From Benincasa hispida (taxonomy: Eukaryota > Streptophyta > Magnoliopsida > Cucurbitales > Cucurbitaceae): DNA of 64,000 nt. The stretch covers positions 42,530,871 to 42,594,870 of the forward strand of contig NC_052349.1 in NCBI RefSeq assembly GCF_009727055.1, given 5' to 3'. Made by a program: the position numbers and the translations under genes. The notes beneath the pieces were generated by a model. It made no database searches, was not told the DNA's origin, and saw nothing but the letters and a program-made list of their open reading frames with translations. Positions 11,310 to 22,614 of this stretch are shown one piece after another; the stretch's first letter is position 1, and each line of letters starts with the position of its first letter.

Positions 11310-11490
11310 GACGTAGAGGGGATTGAACAAGTGGGTTCTTTCTCAGCATTGGTTGTAAGGTGATTGAACAAAAAGGGTCCTCACCACATCCTACTTTTAT
11401 GTTTAAGAGATTGAGCAAATAAGTTCTCTCTTTACGAAGGATATCCAAAACATTGAGGGATCGAGCAAGAGGGTTCTCTCTCAACTAGGA
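11310..11490 (+). repeat. Four-copy degenerate motif array in the LTR
   Basis: Four units with the core GATTGAGCAAGAGGGTTCTC (variants near 11320, 11361, 11410 and 11460) are spaced 40-50 bp. They lie upstream of the LTR's terminal box, a position comparable with the hairpin array in the first gypsy LTR. They do not form obvious stems. Confidence 0.7.
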
Positions 11491-12102
11491 ATCAGTTTAG
11501 CTATGTTTCCATAAACAATGAGTTTTAAGTTACATACACGTTTGTTTAGCAAATTTCTAGTTTCCAGTATTCAAATTACTAATTTCAAAGTTATGCATGA
11601 GATTTATGTTTAAGTTAGGCACTCACTGAGCTAATAGCTCACCTTGTTTTATATGTTTATTTTTCTCAGATAGCGGTCAACTCCTCAGAAGATGCTGCTG
11701 CCTTGCCACTCGAGGACTCCATGTTTTGGTAGTTCGAGGTGTTAGTTTTGTAAACATCTGCACACATGTTTTGGTAGAAAAGGGACAAGTGTAGTTTGTT
11801 AAGGCCATTGAAATTTGGGTTTGTATAAGAATTGTTTATATATTGTTGTTGTATAACCCTGTTGTTGTTGAGCATGTTTTAAAGTTCTAGTTCTTTAGTG
11901 AATGTGTGTTTATGTCAAGGGTTTCCTAAATAGGATAAGCAAGTCAGGTTGGCAGTAAGTACCAGAAAAAGGTTGGCAACTGCTGCAATAATATTTTCTT
12001 CCAGGTTAAGAGGATAGTTTGGGAGGGGGGTGTGACACGAAAATATATAGAGAGTAATGTGGATATAAAAATTATGTGCAAAAAATTAACGAAAAAATAA
12101 AA

Positions 12103-12262
12103 ATATCTCTCCATATTGAACTAGAGCTAACTCTACAAAAGTATTCACAAAAAACATTAAAAAAATATTATGTAGATTTAAAAATATAAAAACTAAGAAT
12201 TCTAAGAAGAATTTCAAACTTACATATCGATAATATGATACATATAGTCTAACGAGTAACAA
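12103..12262. repeat. Right copy of the diverged direct repeat
   Basis: Matches 9075-9230 in the same orientation (ATATCTCTCCATATT at the start, TCTAACGAGTAAC at the end). It lies just after the probable solo LTR. It could be a second hAT leader relic or an old duplication later split by the LTR. Confidence 0.6.
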
Positions 12263-14180
12263 AGTATATATATAACGAAAATTGCGTAGAAAAAGAAAAG
12301 TAAACATTACCTATTCAAGAAAACATTGGTGAGAATTGAGATAAAAAACTTCTCTAAATTTTGAAGGAAAAATACCTTCGACAGAAGATAAAGGAATTAC
12401 ACTGATTTTCTAATTTTTTGGAGACTAATTCGTAATTGCAACCTAAAAAGCTAAAACTTACTCTATATTTTAATTTTATATTTATAATTTTTTTAAAAAA
12501 ATATCACTTCTATTTCCATCAAATTGCAGGTAGAATCTATTTTAAATTGGATTTTTTTTTTTTTAAAAAAGATAGACCTGCTTTTGGGCGAGACTTTAAA
12601 ATCAAAGTTAAAAATGGATCATGCAAGAATCAAACTTTAAGTTTTGTGCAACCTCAATCAACCCCTTAACTAGTAAACCACAAAGGAGATTTGGTAAAAA
12701 AAAAAAAGCGCATTTATTAATAATGTTATATTACTTAAAAATTGATATAAAATACAAAAACCAATAATTTGAGGGGATTCCGTCCTTGAATGTTAGCGAT
12801 TATGAGGTATGTACTTTCCTTTTTAATTCTTGAGAGAGTGTTTGGTATACATACGAACAATTATTTGTGGATTTAAAATTACATGTGAAGTTAAAAAGTT
12901 TGTTTTTTGGGATATATATATATATATATATTGTGCAATCTAAGTCTCTTATTCTATTGCATCATGTATCTATTGTACTTGAGGTAGACAAAATACTGTA
13001 TTTTTCATAAGATCATCAAACTTCTAACACATTTTTAGATTTGTGTAATGTATGAGTGAAACAATATATGAGTACAAAAATTAATTAGGTCATCAACGAG
13101 TTTAGATTTAATTGGGTGCATTCCAAGATTTACCAATCTTATGCATCTTACTCTTATCTCACATACAAAAAAAAAAAAAAAATGGATTAAAATATTTTAA
13201 AAAAAGTAGAAAATTTTGTCACATTATAGTTATGATTGACAATTTGGTGGGATACATAACGACATAAGTGTGATCCGAGATACACCATAATATTTATCTT
13301 ATTATGCACTTATGTTTAGTTGGTTTAGAATATTTGTATATGTCACTCTTCATATCTAGACTTATTATCAATATATTTTTGTTATGAAATATGGAATGTC
13401 CACTTCTTCCTAGTAACTACACATGTTATTATGGGTTAAAAAAAGGAATGATAATGTTTTCTTTTTGAACATGCCATTCAATCTACTTTTAACGTAAAAA
13501 AGAAAAAAAAATTGAATTAGTATTTGTTTGGATTTCCTAGTTAGGAAAATAGTTTTCAAAAAATCATTTTCATTTTCTCATGTATTTGACTACATTTTCT
13601 CAAAATTGCTTTTATATAATACACATTTATCTGTTTGGATGGATACTCACAGTGTTTCTATTAATGTCAATAAACTATAAGAGATAATTATAATTTCAAA
13701 TTTATATTAAAAAACACTTTTAGCGGATGAGATTTTTTTTCAATTGGACATTAGAGTTAGTCGTTGGAGAAGATCGGCTGAGTTGATGGTCAAAATTGGT
13801 CGTCTAGGATGATCATCAGAGTGGGCCACCACATATGGTCGTAGTCAGAATTGATCATTGAAGGTGTGGTTTTCGTCGAAAATGAGCTAGCGAAATTGGT
13901 CGCCAGAGTGAGGCAGTGATAGTCCCCAACAGGTGGAGTAATTGGAAACATTGAAGGGAGAAAGAGTTGGGTTGACTTTGGTTGATTTGGGGAGTGTTGG
14001 TTAAAATAACCAACTTATCTCCATTAACATTTAAAGTTGGTGGATCAAATATTGAATTTATAATTAATAGACATTCAAAATGTAAAAAATTTAAAACAAA
14101 AAAAAAAATCTCAATATCCAAAAAGCCTAAATTCACGTTCTCCCCAAAAATGCAAAATCAAGTGAGAATGGTTTTTCTTA
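12263..14180. other. AT-rich non-coding stretch
   Basis: No convincing gene is seen. It contains poly-A and poly-T runs, a TA microsatellite (12912-12931), a TGTTTGGAT-type segment near 13525-13645, and a GC-richer stretch at 13740-13990 built from loosely repeated GTCG/ATTGGTCG words. The short ORFs are low-complexity. Confidence 0.6.
12912..12931. repeat. TA dinucleotide microsatellite
   Basis: Ten AT/TA repeats in a row inside AT-rich DNA. Confidence 0.9.
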
Positions 14181-14908
14181 AAATGTTCATATCATCATAA
14201 AATATAAACCTACAAATGAAAATACACTGTAATTAAACTTTCTAGAAGGTTGACACTAAATTGCAAATGAAAAACTTAAATGACATATTGACGACACAAG
14301 AACCAATAAAGCTAATTATATTAGATGGTAAATATTAACACATGCCCATATATATGTATTAATCAACAAAACAAAGAATCCCAATTGAACCTACCATTCA
14401 CAGTTATATTAATTTTTTTTTTTTTTTATTTTGCTTGTGAATAATAAACAGAAAAAATCAAGTATTTTGGGAACTCACCATTCTAATCTTCCATCCCTTC
14501 CAAATGATTTGTATTTTTTAAATGTTCAAGCCATCCTAAAATATAAACTAGCACATGAAAATACATTGTAATTAAATTTTATAGCTTCACTGCAAATTAC
14601 AAAAAAAAACCTAATGACAACTTAATGAAAAGTTGATAACACAGGAACCAATAAACCTAACTAGATTAGAGGGAATTGATTAACACCTCCAATGCATGCA
14701 TTAACAAACAAAAAAAATTCCAAACGAACTTAGCATCTAAAAAAAAATCCCTTATTTTGCTTGTGAATATAAAAATAGAAAAAAATTAAGAATTTTGGAA
14801 ATGCTCACCATTCTCTTCCTTTATAGCTATCAAATAAATTTTTTTAAACGTTCAAATCATCCTAAAATATAAACATGCACATGAAGATACACTATAGTTA
14901 AACCTTTT
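14181..14908. repeat. Tandem repeat with about 340-bp unit, 2.2 copies
   Basis: Units start at about 14181, 14521 and 14846 with AAATGTTCA followed by CATCCTAAAATATAAAC. Each full unit contains the words ACACAAGAACCAATAAA (or ACACAGGAACCAATAAA), TTTTGCTTGTGAATA and CTCACCATTCT in the same order. The third copy stops after about 60 bp, next to the sequence leading to the UGT fragment. No coding potential is seen. Confidence 0.85.
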
Positions 14909-15006
14909 GGACTCGTTTCCCTCCTCCTAGTTTCCACTAGTGTATGCTGTGGTGTAGATTTTGAGTTTGAACTTGTACAAACAACGATGACCTAGGTGAA
15001 TCAAGT

Positions 15007-15303
15007 AAGAGGTTGAAAATTTTGATTTGACTGGACATTGAATCGTTGTGGTATCCTCTGTCTTGGGAATTGGGGGAGGTTCAATCGGGAACAAGTTAAA
15101 GAGATTGCAAATGCTTTAAAATGAAGTGAGGTACCAATTCGTGTGATCCTTTAGTAGCCATCATCATCGACAGGTGAATTTGAGGATTTAATTAAAGATA
15201 TTGTTCTGGAAGGGTTTTTGGATTGGATAACAGAGATTGAGAGGGTAATTGGGTGGGTACCATAAGTGGAGATTTTAGGGCATCCAACAATGGGAGGATT
15301 GTA
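15007..15303 (+). pseudogene. UDP-glycosyltransferase fragment (UGT71-like), dead
   Basis: Plant UGTs transfer sugar from UDP-sugars to small acceptors in the cytosol. This piece covers only the region entering the C-terminal sugar-donor (PSPG) box. In frame one sees KRLKILI, then after a frameshift QVKEIANALK. Stops follow, then STGEFEDLIKDIVLEGFLDW, ITEIERVIGWVP, a stop in place of the expected Gln, and VEILGHPTMGG. These order and motifs fit a UGT such as the UGT71 group, whose full length is about 470 residues; here under 100 remain. The match ends abruptly at 15303, just before the catalytic HCGWNS part. At least four stops and one frameshift make it non-functional. It is the only host-type gene trace seen in the window. 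Confidence 0.85.
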
Positions 15304-15801
15304 AAGTATCAAGATCAAGAGTCGTCAAACAAACCAAATCATAGCATCAAACTATGCCATCTGAAATAAAGGTTATCTAACACACAATAAAACTTGGTAC
15401 ACACGATGTTAGAACAATTCCAAGAACATTAGAAATAAACATATAATAATAAAGCATGAACATAACATAGAGTTTGGTAACCTAGTTCAATGCAATACCA
15501 CCCACGTCTGGGGAGCAGTGTACACAGAAAAGATAATTTCACTAATATAAAGTCAAGCAGTAATGTTGTACCTATATGTAAATAAATGGTGATAATAATG
15601 ACACACAAATAGCTTAACTTTGTGAATGATCACTTAGGTTCCCCAAGTGTGAGACTCCCTCTCAATGAAACTTAGGCTCCCCTTAAGTGTGAATAAACGA
15701 TCACTTAGACTCCCTCTAAGTGTGGACTCCCTCTCACCAAGCACTTTTATCTTTCCACCTTCAAAGAAAGATCACTTCACTTGAAAATCTTAGGCTCCCC
15801 T
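15304..15801. other. Degraded repeat with recurring ACTTAGGCTCCCC-type words
   Basis: No gene is seen. The text includes GTTTGGTAACCTAGTTC and CCCACGTCTGGGG, words common in old copia leader or LTR sequence. From 15624 to 15800, GATCACTTAG and CTTAGGCTCCCC alternate at about 30-60-bp spacing. Element M inserted into the last CCCCT of this stretch. Confidence 0.5.
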
Positions 15802-17722
15802 TGTTAGGTTTTATGTCTTAAAATTCGTGGTTTGTAAACAATAAACTCATTCTGTATATCGATAAAGTTGTTATTGAATATATGAATTACTTATTTCGTT
15901 TTAGAAATAAATCCAATAAACTAAAAGATCCATGAGTATTACATGAGTACTTACTTTACGTGGAGACATAAGAGTGGATCAGGTTCGAGTAAACAGTCAA
16001 AATGATCTATAGTATACGAATAAGGTTGGTGCCTTATTTTGGTAACATTATTAGATGCGGACCACTAGTTGTTAGAAGGAGTTGTAAAATGCTACAAACA
16101 AAGAGATCCTGATTCGTTCATGTGGTGACATGAGGAGTGAGGGCATCCTTGCAATGAGTTTGCATAAGATCGGACTAAGAAATAAGTCACTCTTACTTTA
16201 TAACGTTGTTTACTATTTAAGACTGACTATTTCAAAACGACGACCTAAGTAACTTGACCTTGAGCTAACTATGAACTCTTATTTATTCAGGATTATGCTT
16301 AGATTTGCATGGGTGAGGGTTGGCTCAATAGCGCCGCTCAATAAGCCTCCCATTTCAAAGGTAAGACCGTGTCGATAGCTGAGGACATAGGGTACAAGAT
16401 GGAATTCACTCCTACTCGCTTTCAGGGACAGTAGAGAGGTTGTTCCTTTAAGTGCTGGTTTCGAGTCTTGAACAAGGGGTCCCACCCTTTCATTGGCCTA
16501 AGAGAGACTCAGTTTGATGATCAGATCACAAACCAATTTTTCATTAGAGGATCATTGGGACTTAAGGAAGAAGAGGTAATCTCGAGGGTAAAATAACTTT
16601 TTGACCCAACCATTATTACAAACAACTTGTGAAGGGTTAACTTACTAATTATGGTTATATTGAGTGGACACATATATCTACAGCGAGGGGAGTGCAACTA
16701 CTAAACTTTAGTGGAGTGACCCGGTAGTTAACGAATGGGAGTTAATTTGTTGTAAAGAGTTTAGCCAATTAATCTCGGATCGTTGGAGCCCATGATCTTT
16801 AGGTCCATTAGGTCACCTTACTAGCTCACAAACGAAATTAGCCTAAGAATAGCGTGATAAGTTGATTTGAAACATTCAAAATCGAATTAAGGGATTTAGT
16901 AATTATATATGATATAATTATAGGAATTAAACGTAATTGGATAATCGATTAATTTATAAGTATGATTTAAATATTAATTTCATGAATAGAGATTCATGGT
17001 AATGGAATTGGTGACAAATTAATTTAATATTTGATATTAAATTAATAGAATTAATTAAAAATTTTAATTAATTATTAATCGTTAATTTTATTAGAAAAAT
17101 TAATTATTAATTAAATTTTTGTAAAATTAATAAAATTTCAATTTTAATTAAAGAATTAAAATTGGAAAAGTTTTTTATTTTGAAAATCAATTTTCAAAAT
17201 CAAAAGGAAAATTGAAAATTGAAAAAAATCCCAATGTGGGATTTTCTCTCTTTCAAGCAAAAAGGTTAGTCACTTTCTTACACATAATTCCACAACCAAA
17301 TTCAAGGAGTAGCTGGAATCACTTCAAGTGATTAGTTTGCATGAGTCATGTATAAAACCACTTTTGATTGAGAGAAAAAGGATATGCAATTGTTGAATTG
17401 CCGAGTTTTGAAATTTGAAGAAGTTGTTCTTCAACAAGCTGAAAAACCAGAAAATCTCTCCAATTTCCTTAAGTTCAAGCTTATTTTGAGTCCTACAACT
17501 CAATCTAAGGTTCCTAGAGAATAGTAGGGAAGCTCTAGTGGTGGTCCACGATGTGAATTGGAGAAGATTGCAGTTGTATTTCGTTGAAGAAGAGGATCTT
17601 CAAAGGTATATAATGAAACCCTCTTGATACCCCATGAACATGCTTAATTTAATGTTAAAATTGAGGAATTAAAATGCTTAATGATCTTGTTTTCTTCCGC
17701 TCTATGTTTCTGTAAACTAACA
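15802..17722 (+). repeat. 5' LTR of copia element M
   Basis: 1,921 bp, TGTTAGGTTTTATGTC to AACA. It aligns along its length with 22615-24513. It is preceded by CCCCT and followed by the primer-binding site. The 16900-17230 part is an AT-rich block of ATTAATT words. Confidence 0.93.
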
Positions 17723-17723
17723 A

Positions 17724-17736
17724 TTGGTATCAGAGC
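17724..17736 (+). promoter_or_regulatory. Primer-binding site of element M
   Basis: TTGGTATCAGAGC follows the 5' LTR by one base and matches initiator tRNA-Met. It confirms plus orientation. Confidence 0.92.
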
Positions 17737-18035
17737 ATCATTTAAGCATTCAGTTCAAGTTAATTTTGACTTGGTGGGTTTTTTTCATAAGTTGTACGAA
17801 AATGGTGAACTAATATGGTTTTCTAAGTTTTGTCATTGAATTCTCTTCAATTATGTTGTTATTCTAGTAATTGGCTCTTGATTGATGAGCCTTAATGTGT
17901 GATTAAGTGTCTATAATTCAATTAGAGTCATTAGAGTTGCAATTAGGTCGTAATTGAAGAAAGAAATAAAGAAGGTTGAGCGGCAGAAATTGGTTTTTCA
18001 GCCACTGGCCTGTTCTTCATACTTGGTGCTCATTG

Positions 18036-18545
18036 GTACTTGATGACATTTACTCGATGGTATTTTGGTAAATACTCGATGCACAATGGTACTCAGTGGC
18101 ATACACGATGCTCGATAGCATACTCGATGCTCGATGGCATACTCGATGCTCGATGGCATACTTGGTGCTCGTGCTCGATGGCATACTCGATGCTCGATGT
18201 CATACTCGATNTGCTCGATGGCATACTCGATGCTCGATGGCATACTTGGTGCTCGTGCTCGATGGCATACTCGATGCTCGATGTCATACTCGATGCTCGA
18301 TGTCATACTCGATGCTCGATGTCATACTCGATGCTCGATGGCATACTTGATGCTTATACTCAATGGCATTCTCGATGCTCATACTTGATGGCATACTCGA
18401 TGCTCGTTGGCATACTCGATGCTTGATGGCATACTTGATGCTCGTGTTTGATGTCATACTCGATGCTCGGTGATATACTCACTGCTTGATGGTATGCTCG
18501 ATGCTCGATGGCATACTCAATGGTTGATGGCATGCTCGATGGTTT
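18036..18545 (+). repeat. CTCGATG minisatellite in the leader of M
   Basis: Around 25 degenerate units of about 19 bp, consensus CATACTCGATGCTCGATGG, fill this stretch. An undetermined base (N) sits at 18211. The 83 bp before it (18128-18210) are repeated exactly after it (18212-18294). Overlapping ORFs on both strands are repeat artefacts. The first 60 bp match the minus strand of 9790-9850. Confidence 0.93.
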
Positions 18546-19348
18546 TTTGCCCGGTTTAGCCCAATTTTGAGCATTAGAGGTCCGGTTTGAGAGGTTCGAG
18601 TCCGGTTCAGGGCGGTTTGAGCGGTCCATAAATGTTTTGGAGTCAGTTTTGGTTATTATTGTAATAATTAGACCTTTGTTTGTTTGAGAATGCAAAAACT
18701 AAACCATATCAGTTTGTGTTTATGCATGTGATGTATGTTATAATTAAATAAATCTTGTATGTGCATATAGTATGCTATGTAGATTTAAAATCCCACCATA
18801 GGAAGCATGTTACATGCATTGAAAGTATGTTATAAGGTGTTATAATATATAATATGCATGTTTAGAGTTTCAGATGTTTTAATATAAGTGTTATATAAAA
18901 TCATGAGGTATCTTATGTATGTTATGGATGCAAATGCATGTCTAAAGTTTTATAAGTTGTTATAAAATCGGGTTAGGCATTAAAATCCATAACAAAGATA
19001 AGTTGCATGCTCACGTAGGTTAACCACTTGTTTCAATAGTTAAAATAAGTTATTTTCTTATAAAACTTGGGTAACAAACTCAACCAGTATATAATCCTGT
19101 TAAAGGCTGGGGGTATTTAAGTTGACGGTCTACGGAACACCTCCTAGCTAGGGATTATGGTAGAATAATTAACCGTTGTTAACTAGTTTTATGAGCAATA
19201 CGTAAGCGGTGTGAGGTTTTAAAACTAGTTTATGACCTAGACATCGTAGGTTAAATCCAAATATAAACGTTATACTAGGATAAACACCTAGACTTAGGTT
19301 GTTTAATTATCCAGAACAAACCTAGTAAAGTTTACCCAAAACAAATAG

Positions 19349-19473
19349 AACACTTCAGCGGAAGTTTAATAGCATATATGATATGTTATTAGAACACTTC
19401 AGTGGAAATTTAATAACGTATATGATATATTATTAGAATGCTTCAGTGAGAGATTAATAACATATACGACATG
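19349..19473 (+). repeat. Three-copy repeat of about 50 bp in the leader of M
   Basis: Three units start AGAACACTTCAG or a close variant and continue with TTTAATAGCATATATGATATG-like sequence. Small differences separate the copies. No coding role is seen. Confidence 0.8.
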
Positions 19474-19529
19474 TTGTTTTTAGCTCTCACGTTCTTAAAA
19501 GTTCACAATCGAGATTCATGTTTCGCTTT

Positions 19530-19920
19530 GTGTCACCCTGGGAATGACCTCCATTCGGAAAGTATTTATATAAATCAAGATTATGATGAATAGGGGAAGT
19601 TGTTCACAGTAAAATCAAAAGTGATATTTTGATTTTGATTCTCACGTCCTAAGAGGTTCACACTGTGAGATTTATGTGACACTTCGTGTCACCCTAGGAG
19701 TGACCTCCATTCGAAAAGTGTTTACATGAGTCAACATCAAGGTGAATGAGGTGATGTTTTTCAATGTAAAATCAAATATGTGATATATTGATTTCAACTC
19801 TCGTGTCCTTAGAATGTTCACACCGTGAGATTCATATGACGCTACAGGTCACTCTGAGAGTGACCTCCATTTGGAAAGTGTTTGTATGAGTCAATATCAA
19901 GGTGAATAGAGGAAGTAGTT
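19530..19920 (+). repeat. Three-copy repeat of about 160 bp in the leader of M
   Basis: Each unit holds GTGACCTCCATTCGGAAAGT or a variant, then a TGAATAGGGGAAGTTGTTCA-like stretch, then a TCTCACGTCCT-like stretch and a GTGAGATTCATATGA-like stretch. The three copies begin near 19540, 19690 and 19850. GTGAGATTCAT recurs once more at about 19984. No protein is implied. Confidence 0.8.
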
Positions 19921-20457
19921 CATAGTAAGTGGGTGAAGGATATGTGTCAACATGTCCTGCAGTCTCTTTCGTTGGTTTGGACCGTGAGATTCATATGTTG
20001 CACCTGCTGGTTAGCTTTATGCGGCCCTTGCTAGTCGTTTAACTTTGGCTATCCCCTCGGAGGGTTGTAACATGAGATTCGTAACAACTTAAACTCTAGA
20101 AATGGATATGATTTCTTAGGTCGTTTTCCAATTTTGACTCTCCAATTCGGTAGCATCGTTGAGGCTGTTAATCTCTGAGATCTAAAAATAGAGGGTTACA
20201 CTTACAGATTTATTATGTGTTAGTAAGTTCTTTGGTAGCTAAATGACTATCGGAATATGAGTTATTCTGGAGATAGTATTTCGTCAAGAATGCCTTACTT
20301 TAGTGAAGGAGTATTTGACTATACCTCGGTAGCACTTATTCTGACTCACTATAGTATCGTTGCAAAAATAATGAATTTTGGGTACATTATTACTTTAGTA
20401 AAACATGATTGGGTTTAAAAGTAATTCACTAATAAAGAATTTGTTTATATTTTCAGA

Positions 20458-21309
20458 ATGACTAGTTGATTAGTACAATTGTTGGCTTCAGATAAATTAA
20501 CTAGGGATAGTTGTGCTACATGGAAATCAAATTTGAATACAATACTGGTAATAGACAATTTAAGGTTTGTTTTTACAGAGGAGTGTCCTCTCATCCCTAG
20601 CTCAAATGCAAATTAAACTATTCAGAAAGCATACAACAAATAGACGAATGCGAATGAGAAAGCCTGTGCCTACATTCTTGCCAGTATATCTAATGTCGTG
20701 GCTAAGAAACACGAAAGCATGTTTTCTGCCAAAGAGATTATGGAATCTCTACGTAGGATGTTTGGACAATCGTCCTTCTCCCTAAGTTATGATGTTATCA
20801 AATATGTTTACAACTTCCGAATGAAAGAAGGGGCCTCCATTAGAGAACATGTCCTGGACATGATGATCCATTTCAATGTGGCAGAGGTAAAAGGAGTTGT
20901 CGTAGATGAGAGAAGCCAAGTCGGTTTTTTTCAAAAGTCTCTTCCAAAGAGCTTCTTGCAATTTCGCTCCAACGCGTTAATGAACAATATAGAATACAAT
21001 CCTACACTTCTCAATGAGCTACAGGCTTTTCAGTCCATTTTGAGAACAAAAGAATAAGAAGCAGAGGTAAATGTTATTGCTGCTGAGAAAAGAGGATCAT
21101 CCTCTAAAAAGCTTCATGTTGCTTCTTCTTCTAAGAATAAGAGTATTCCCTGGAAGAAGAACAAGGGGAAAGGGAAAAAGAAAACTTCTACTGGTCACAA
21201 AGGCAAGGCCAAAGCTGTAGACAAAGAAAAATGTTTCTATTACAGCGAGGACGTGCACCTGAAGAGAAACTGCCCACAATACCTTGCAGAGAAAAAAAGC
21301 GAGAAATAA
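20458..21309 (+). pseudogene. gag: Copia gag of element M, broken
   Basis: Gag builds the particle shell. The first ATG (20458) is followed after two codons by a stop, but copia gag sequence continues: LVQLLASDKLTRDSCATWK, LNTILVIDNLRFVF, then in a better-preserved frame (20698-21054) VAKKHESMFSAKEIMESL and IREHVLDMMIHFNVAEVKG, a UBN2-type capsid. A lysine-rich stretch follows, then the nucleocapsid knuckle at about 21229-21270, CFYYSEDVHLKRNC, where the second ligand cysteine is Tyr and the usual glycine is Val. The frame ends at TAA 21307-21309. With internal stops and a damaged zinc knuckle it is not functional. Confidence 0.87.
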
Positions 21310-21509
21310 AAACAAGGAAACTAGTTCCTTTGGATTGCTCGCAATGAGAAAAAGCTCCAAGTTATGAACATGGGAGAATATCTCAGAAAGACCAGTGGGA
21401 GGTTTTTGAGTTGCTGACCAAAAATGAATCTGGTTATTTTTGTTAATGTAATAAAAGTTGTTTTATCTTTTATAAAGGATATGTTATATATAATCTTTTG
21501 TTATAAATG

Positions 21510-22440
21510 AAATGTTCATTAGCAAAAGTTACATTTTATATTTGTTCTACTATAAAGAAACTTCTGTTAAAACCAACCAAAGTTCAAGGTCATTTCAAAT
21601 ATTTAGATTTTTAACGGCTGAAGACCAATAAGCCAAATGGTTATGTTTACCTAAGTAATATGTTTAGAACAATTGAAAGGTTCAAGGTGTATAAGACTTG
21701 TTAGGTAAAAGAATACAAAGAGTGAGATTCCTACGGCTGTTTTGATAGAACATGAAATCAAGTGGTAACTCTCTATAGGTATTTGTCTTAATTTTTTTGA
21801 ACATTCCAATTTTATGGTGCTTTTGAAATTCCATATAAGGTATGAAGAACTCATAAAAGCTGTTTATGATGTGTAAAAAATGTTTACATAGTTTAGAAAT
21901 CTGAAATAGATCAACACATGTGTTAGTGTCGAACCCTTAAGTATTGGAATATCGTTTAGATGCCATGCCTATCTGTAGGCAAACCAAAAGTAGTATACTT
22001 TTCAAGTAATAGAAAATCAAGCGTTTGTGTTGATAAATGCTAATTTTTTTTCTAGAAAAGTATATGAGATCACCATGTATTATTTAGTTTCCATAAAAAG
22101 AAAAATTTATATCAATTAAGAGTTATTGATTAAAGTTGACACTGTAACAAAAGTTGTTTAGATAGGTCAGATGCATCTTATTCAAAGAGTTGAGGGTACC
22201 TCGATGTAGTGAGAGGAATGTAGGACAGCTTAGCCATAATTTGGGTTTAATGAAAACTCACGTCATCTAATCTTGGTGATAGGATTGAGAAACAAGAAGA
22301 TAGAAGTTGTGAAAATAAGATTCATTCCCTATATTGTTTTGAATAGAAGTCTGTTGTATAATAATATGCTTACAACGATCCTCTCGGTTAAAGTGTTTGA
22401 GGATCACCTAGTGACACTAGGACTACGGGTTGTATAACCT
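21510..22440 (+). pseudogene. pol: Compressed copia pol remnants of element M
   Basis: Short recognisable pieces occur in pol order but with the enzyme cores missing. They are EMFISK (GAG-pre-integrase side, about 21509), GTPQ-less integrase traces with EHEIKW (about 21750), a VFVS-type piece (about 22020), ELRVPRCSERNVGQL (about 22190, the proline/arginine linker between integrase and reverse transcriptase), and finally KVFEDHLVTLGLRVV (about 22395-22440), the end of RNase H. The order fits Ty1-copia (integrase before reverse transcriptase). Multiple deletions and stops remove any function. The intermediate pieces are less certain than the last two. Confidence 0.65.
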
Positions 22441-22614
22441 AGGGCAAGTGGGAGAAAAACCCATAGGTATATGATACCTAAGGGTGGGTATGGGATACCT
22501 AAAGGCGAACCATGGGTATGTGATGCCCTAGTTTATTGTATTTCTCTGTAAAATTCAAAAACTCAATGTATTCATATGTATGTTACAACTGGAGTTTTAG
22601 TCTAGGTGGGAGTT

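Larger units (their letters stand above)
9316..12037 (+). mobile_element. Probable solo LTR (gypsy-like), about 2.7 kb
   Basis: No coding sequence is visible. The block starts TGTGAAACTC and ends GGAGGGGGGTGTGACA, a typical plant LTR ending. Near its end (about 11610-11680) there is the CTCACTGAGCTAATAGCTCAC box and TTTTTCTCAG common near the end of gypsy LTRs. The first 60 bases recur in degraded form at 43447. Flanks TAAAA and CGAAA are not a clean target duplication. The boundaries and the solo state are inference; a truncated element is the alternative. Confidence 0.5.

Noticed and set aside
18036..18545. CRISPR-like appearance of the regularly repeated CTCGATG array
   Set aside because: Units are contiguous with no unique spacers, the sequence is a plant retrotransposon leader and no cas genes exist here.
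17998..18695. Six overlapping ORFs with SIEYAIEH or ARWHTRCSM repeats
   Set aside because: Minisatellite artefacts spanning an undetermined base.
21097..21360. Minus-strand ORF opposite gag of element M
   Set aside because: Shadow of the lysine-rich gag region on the other strand.
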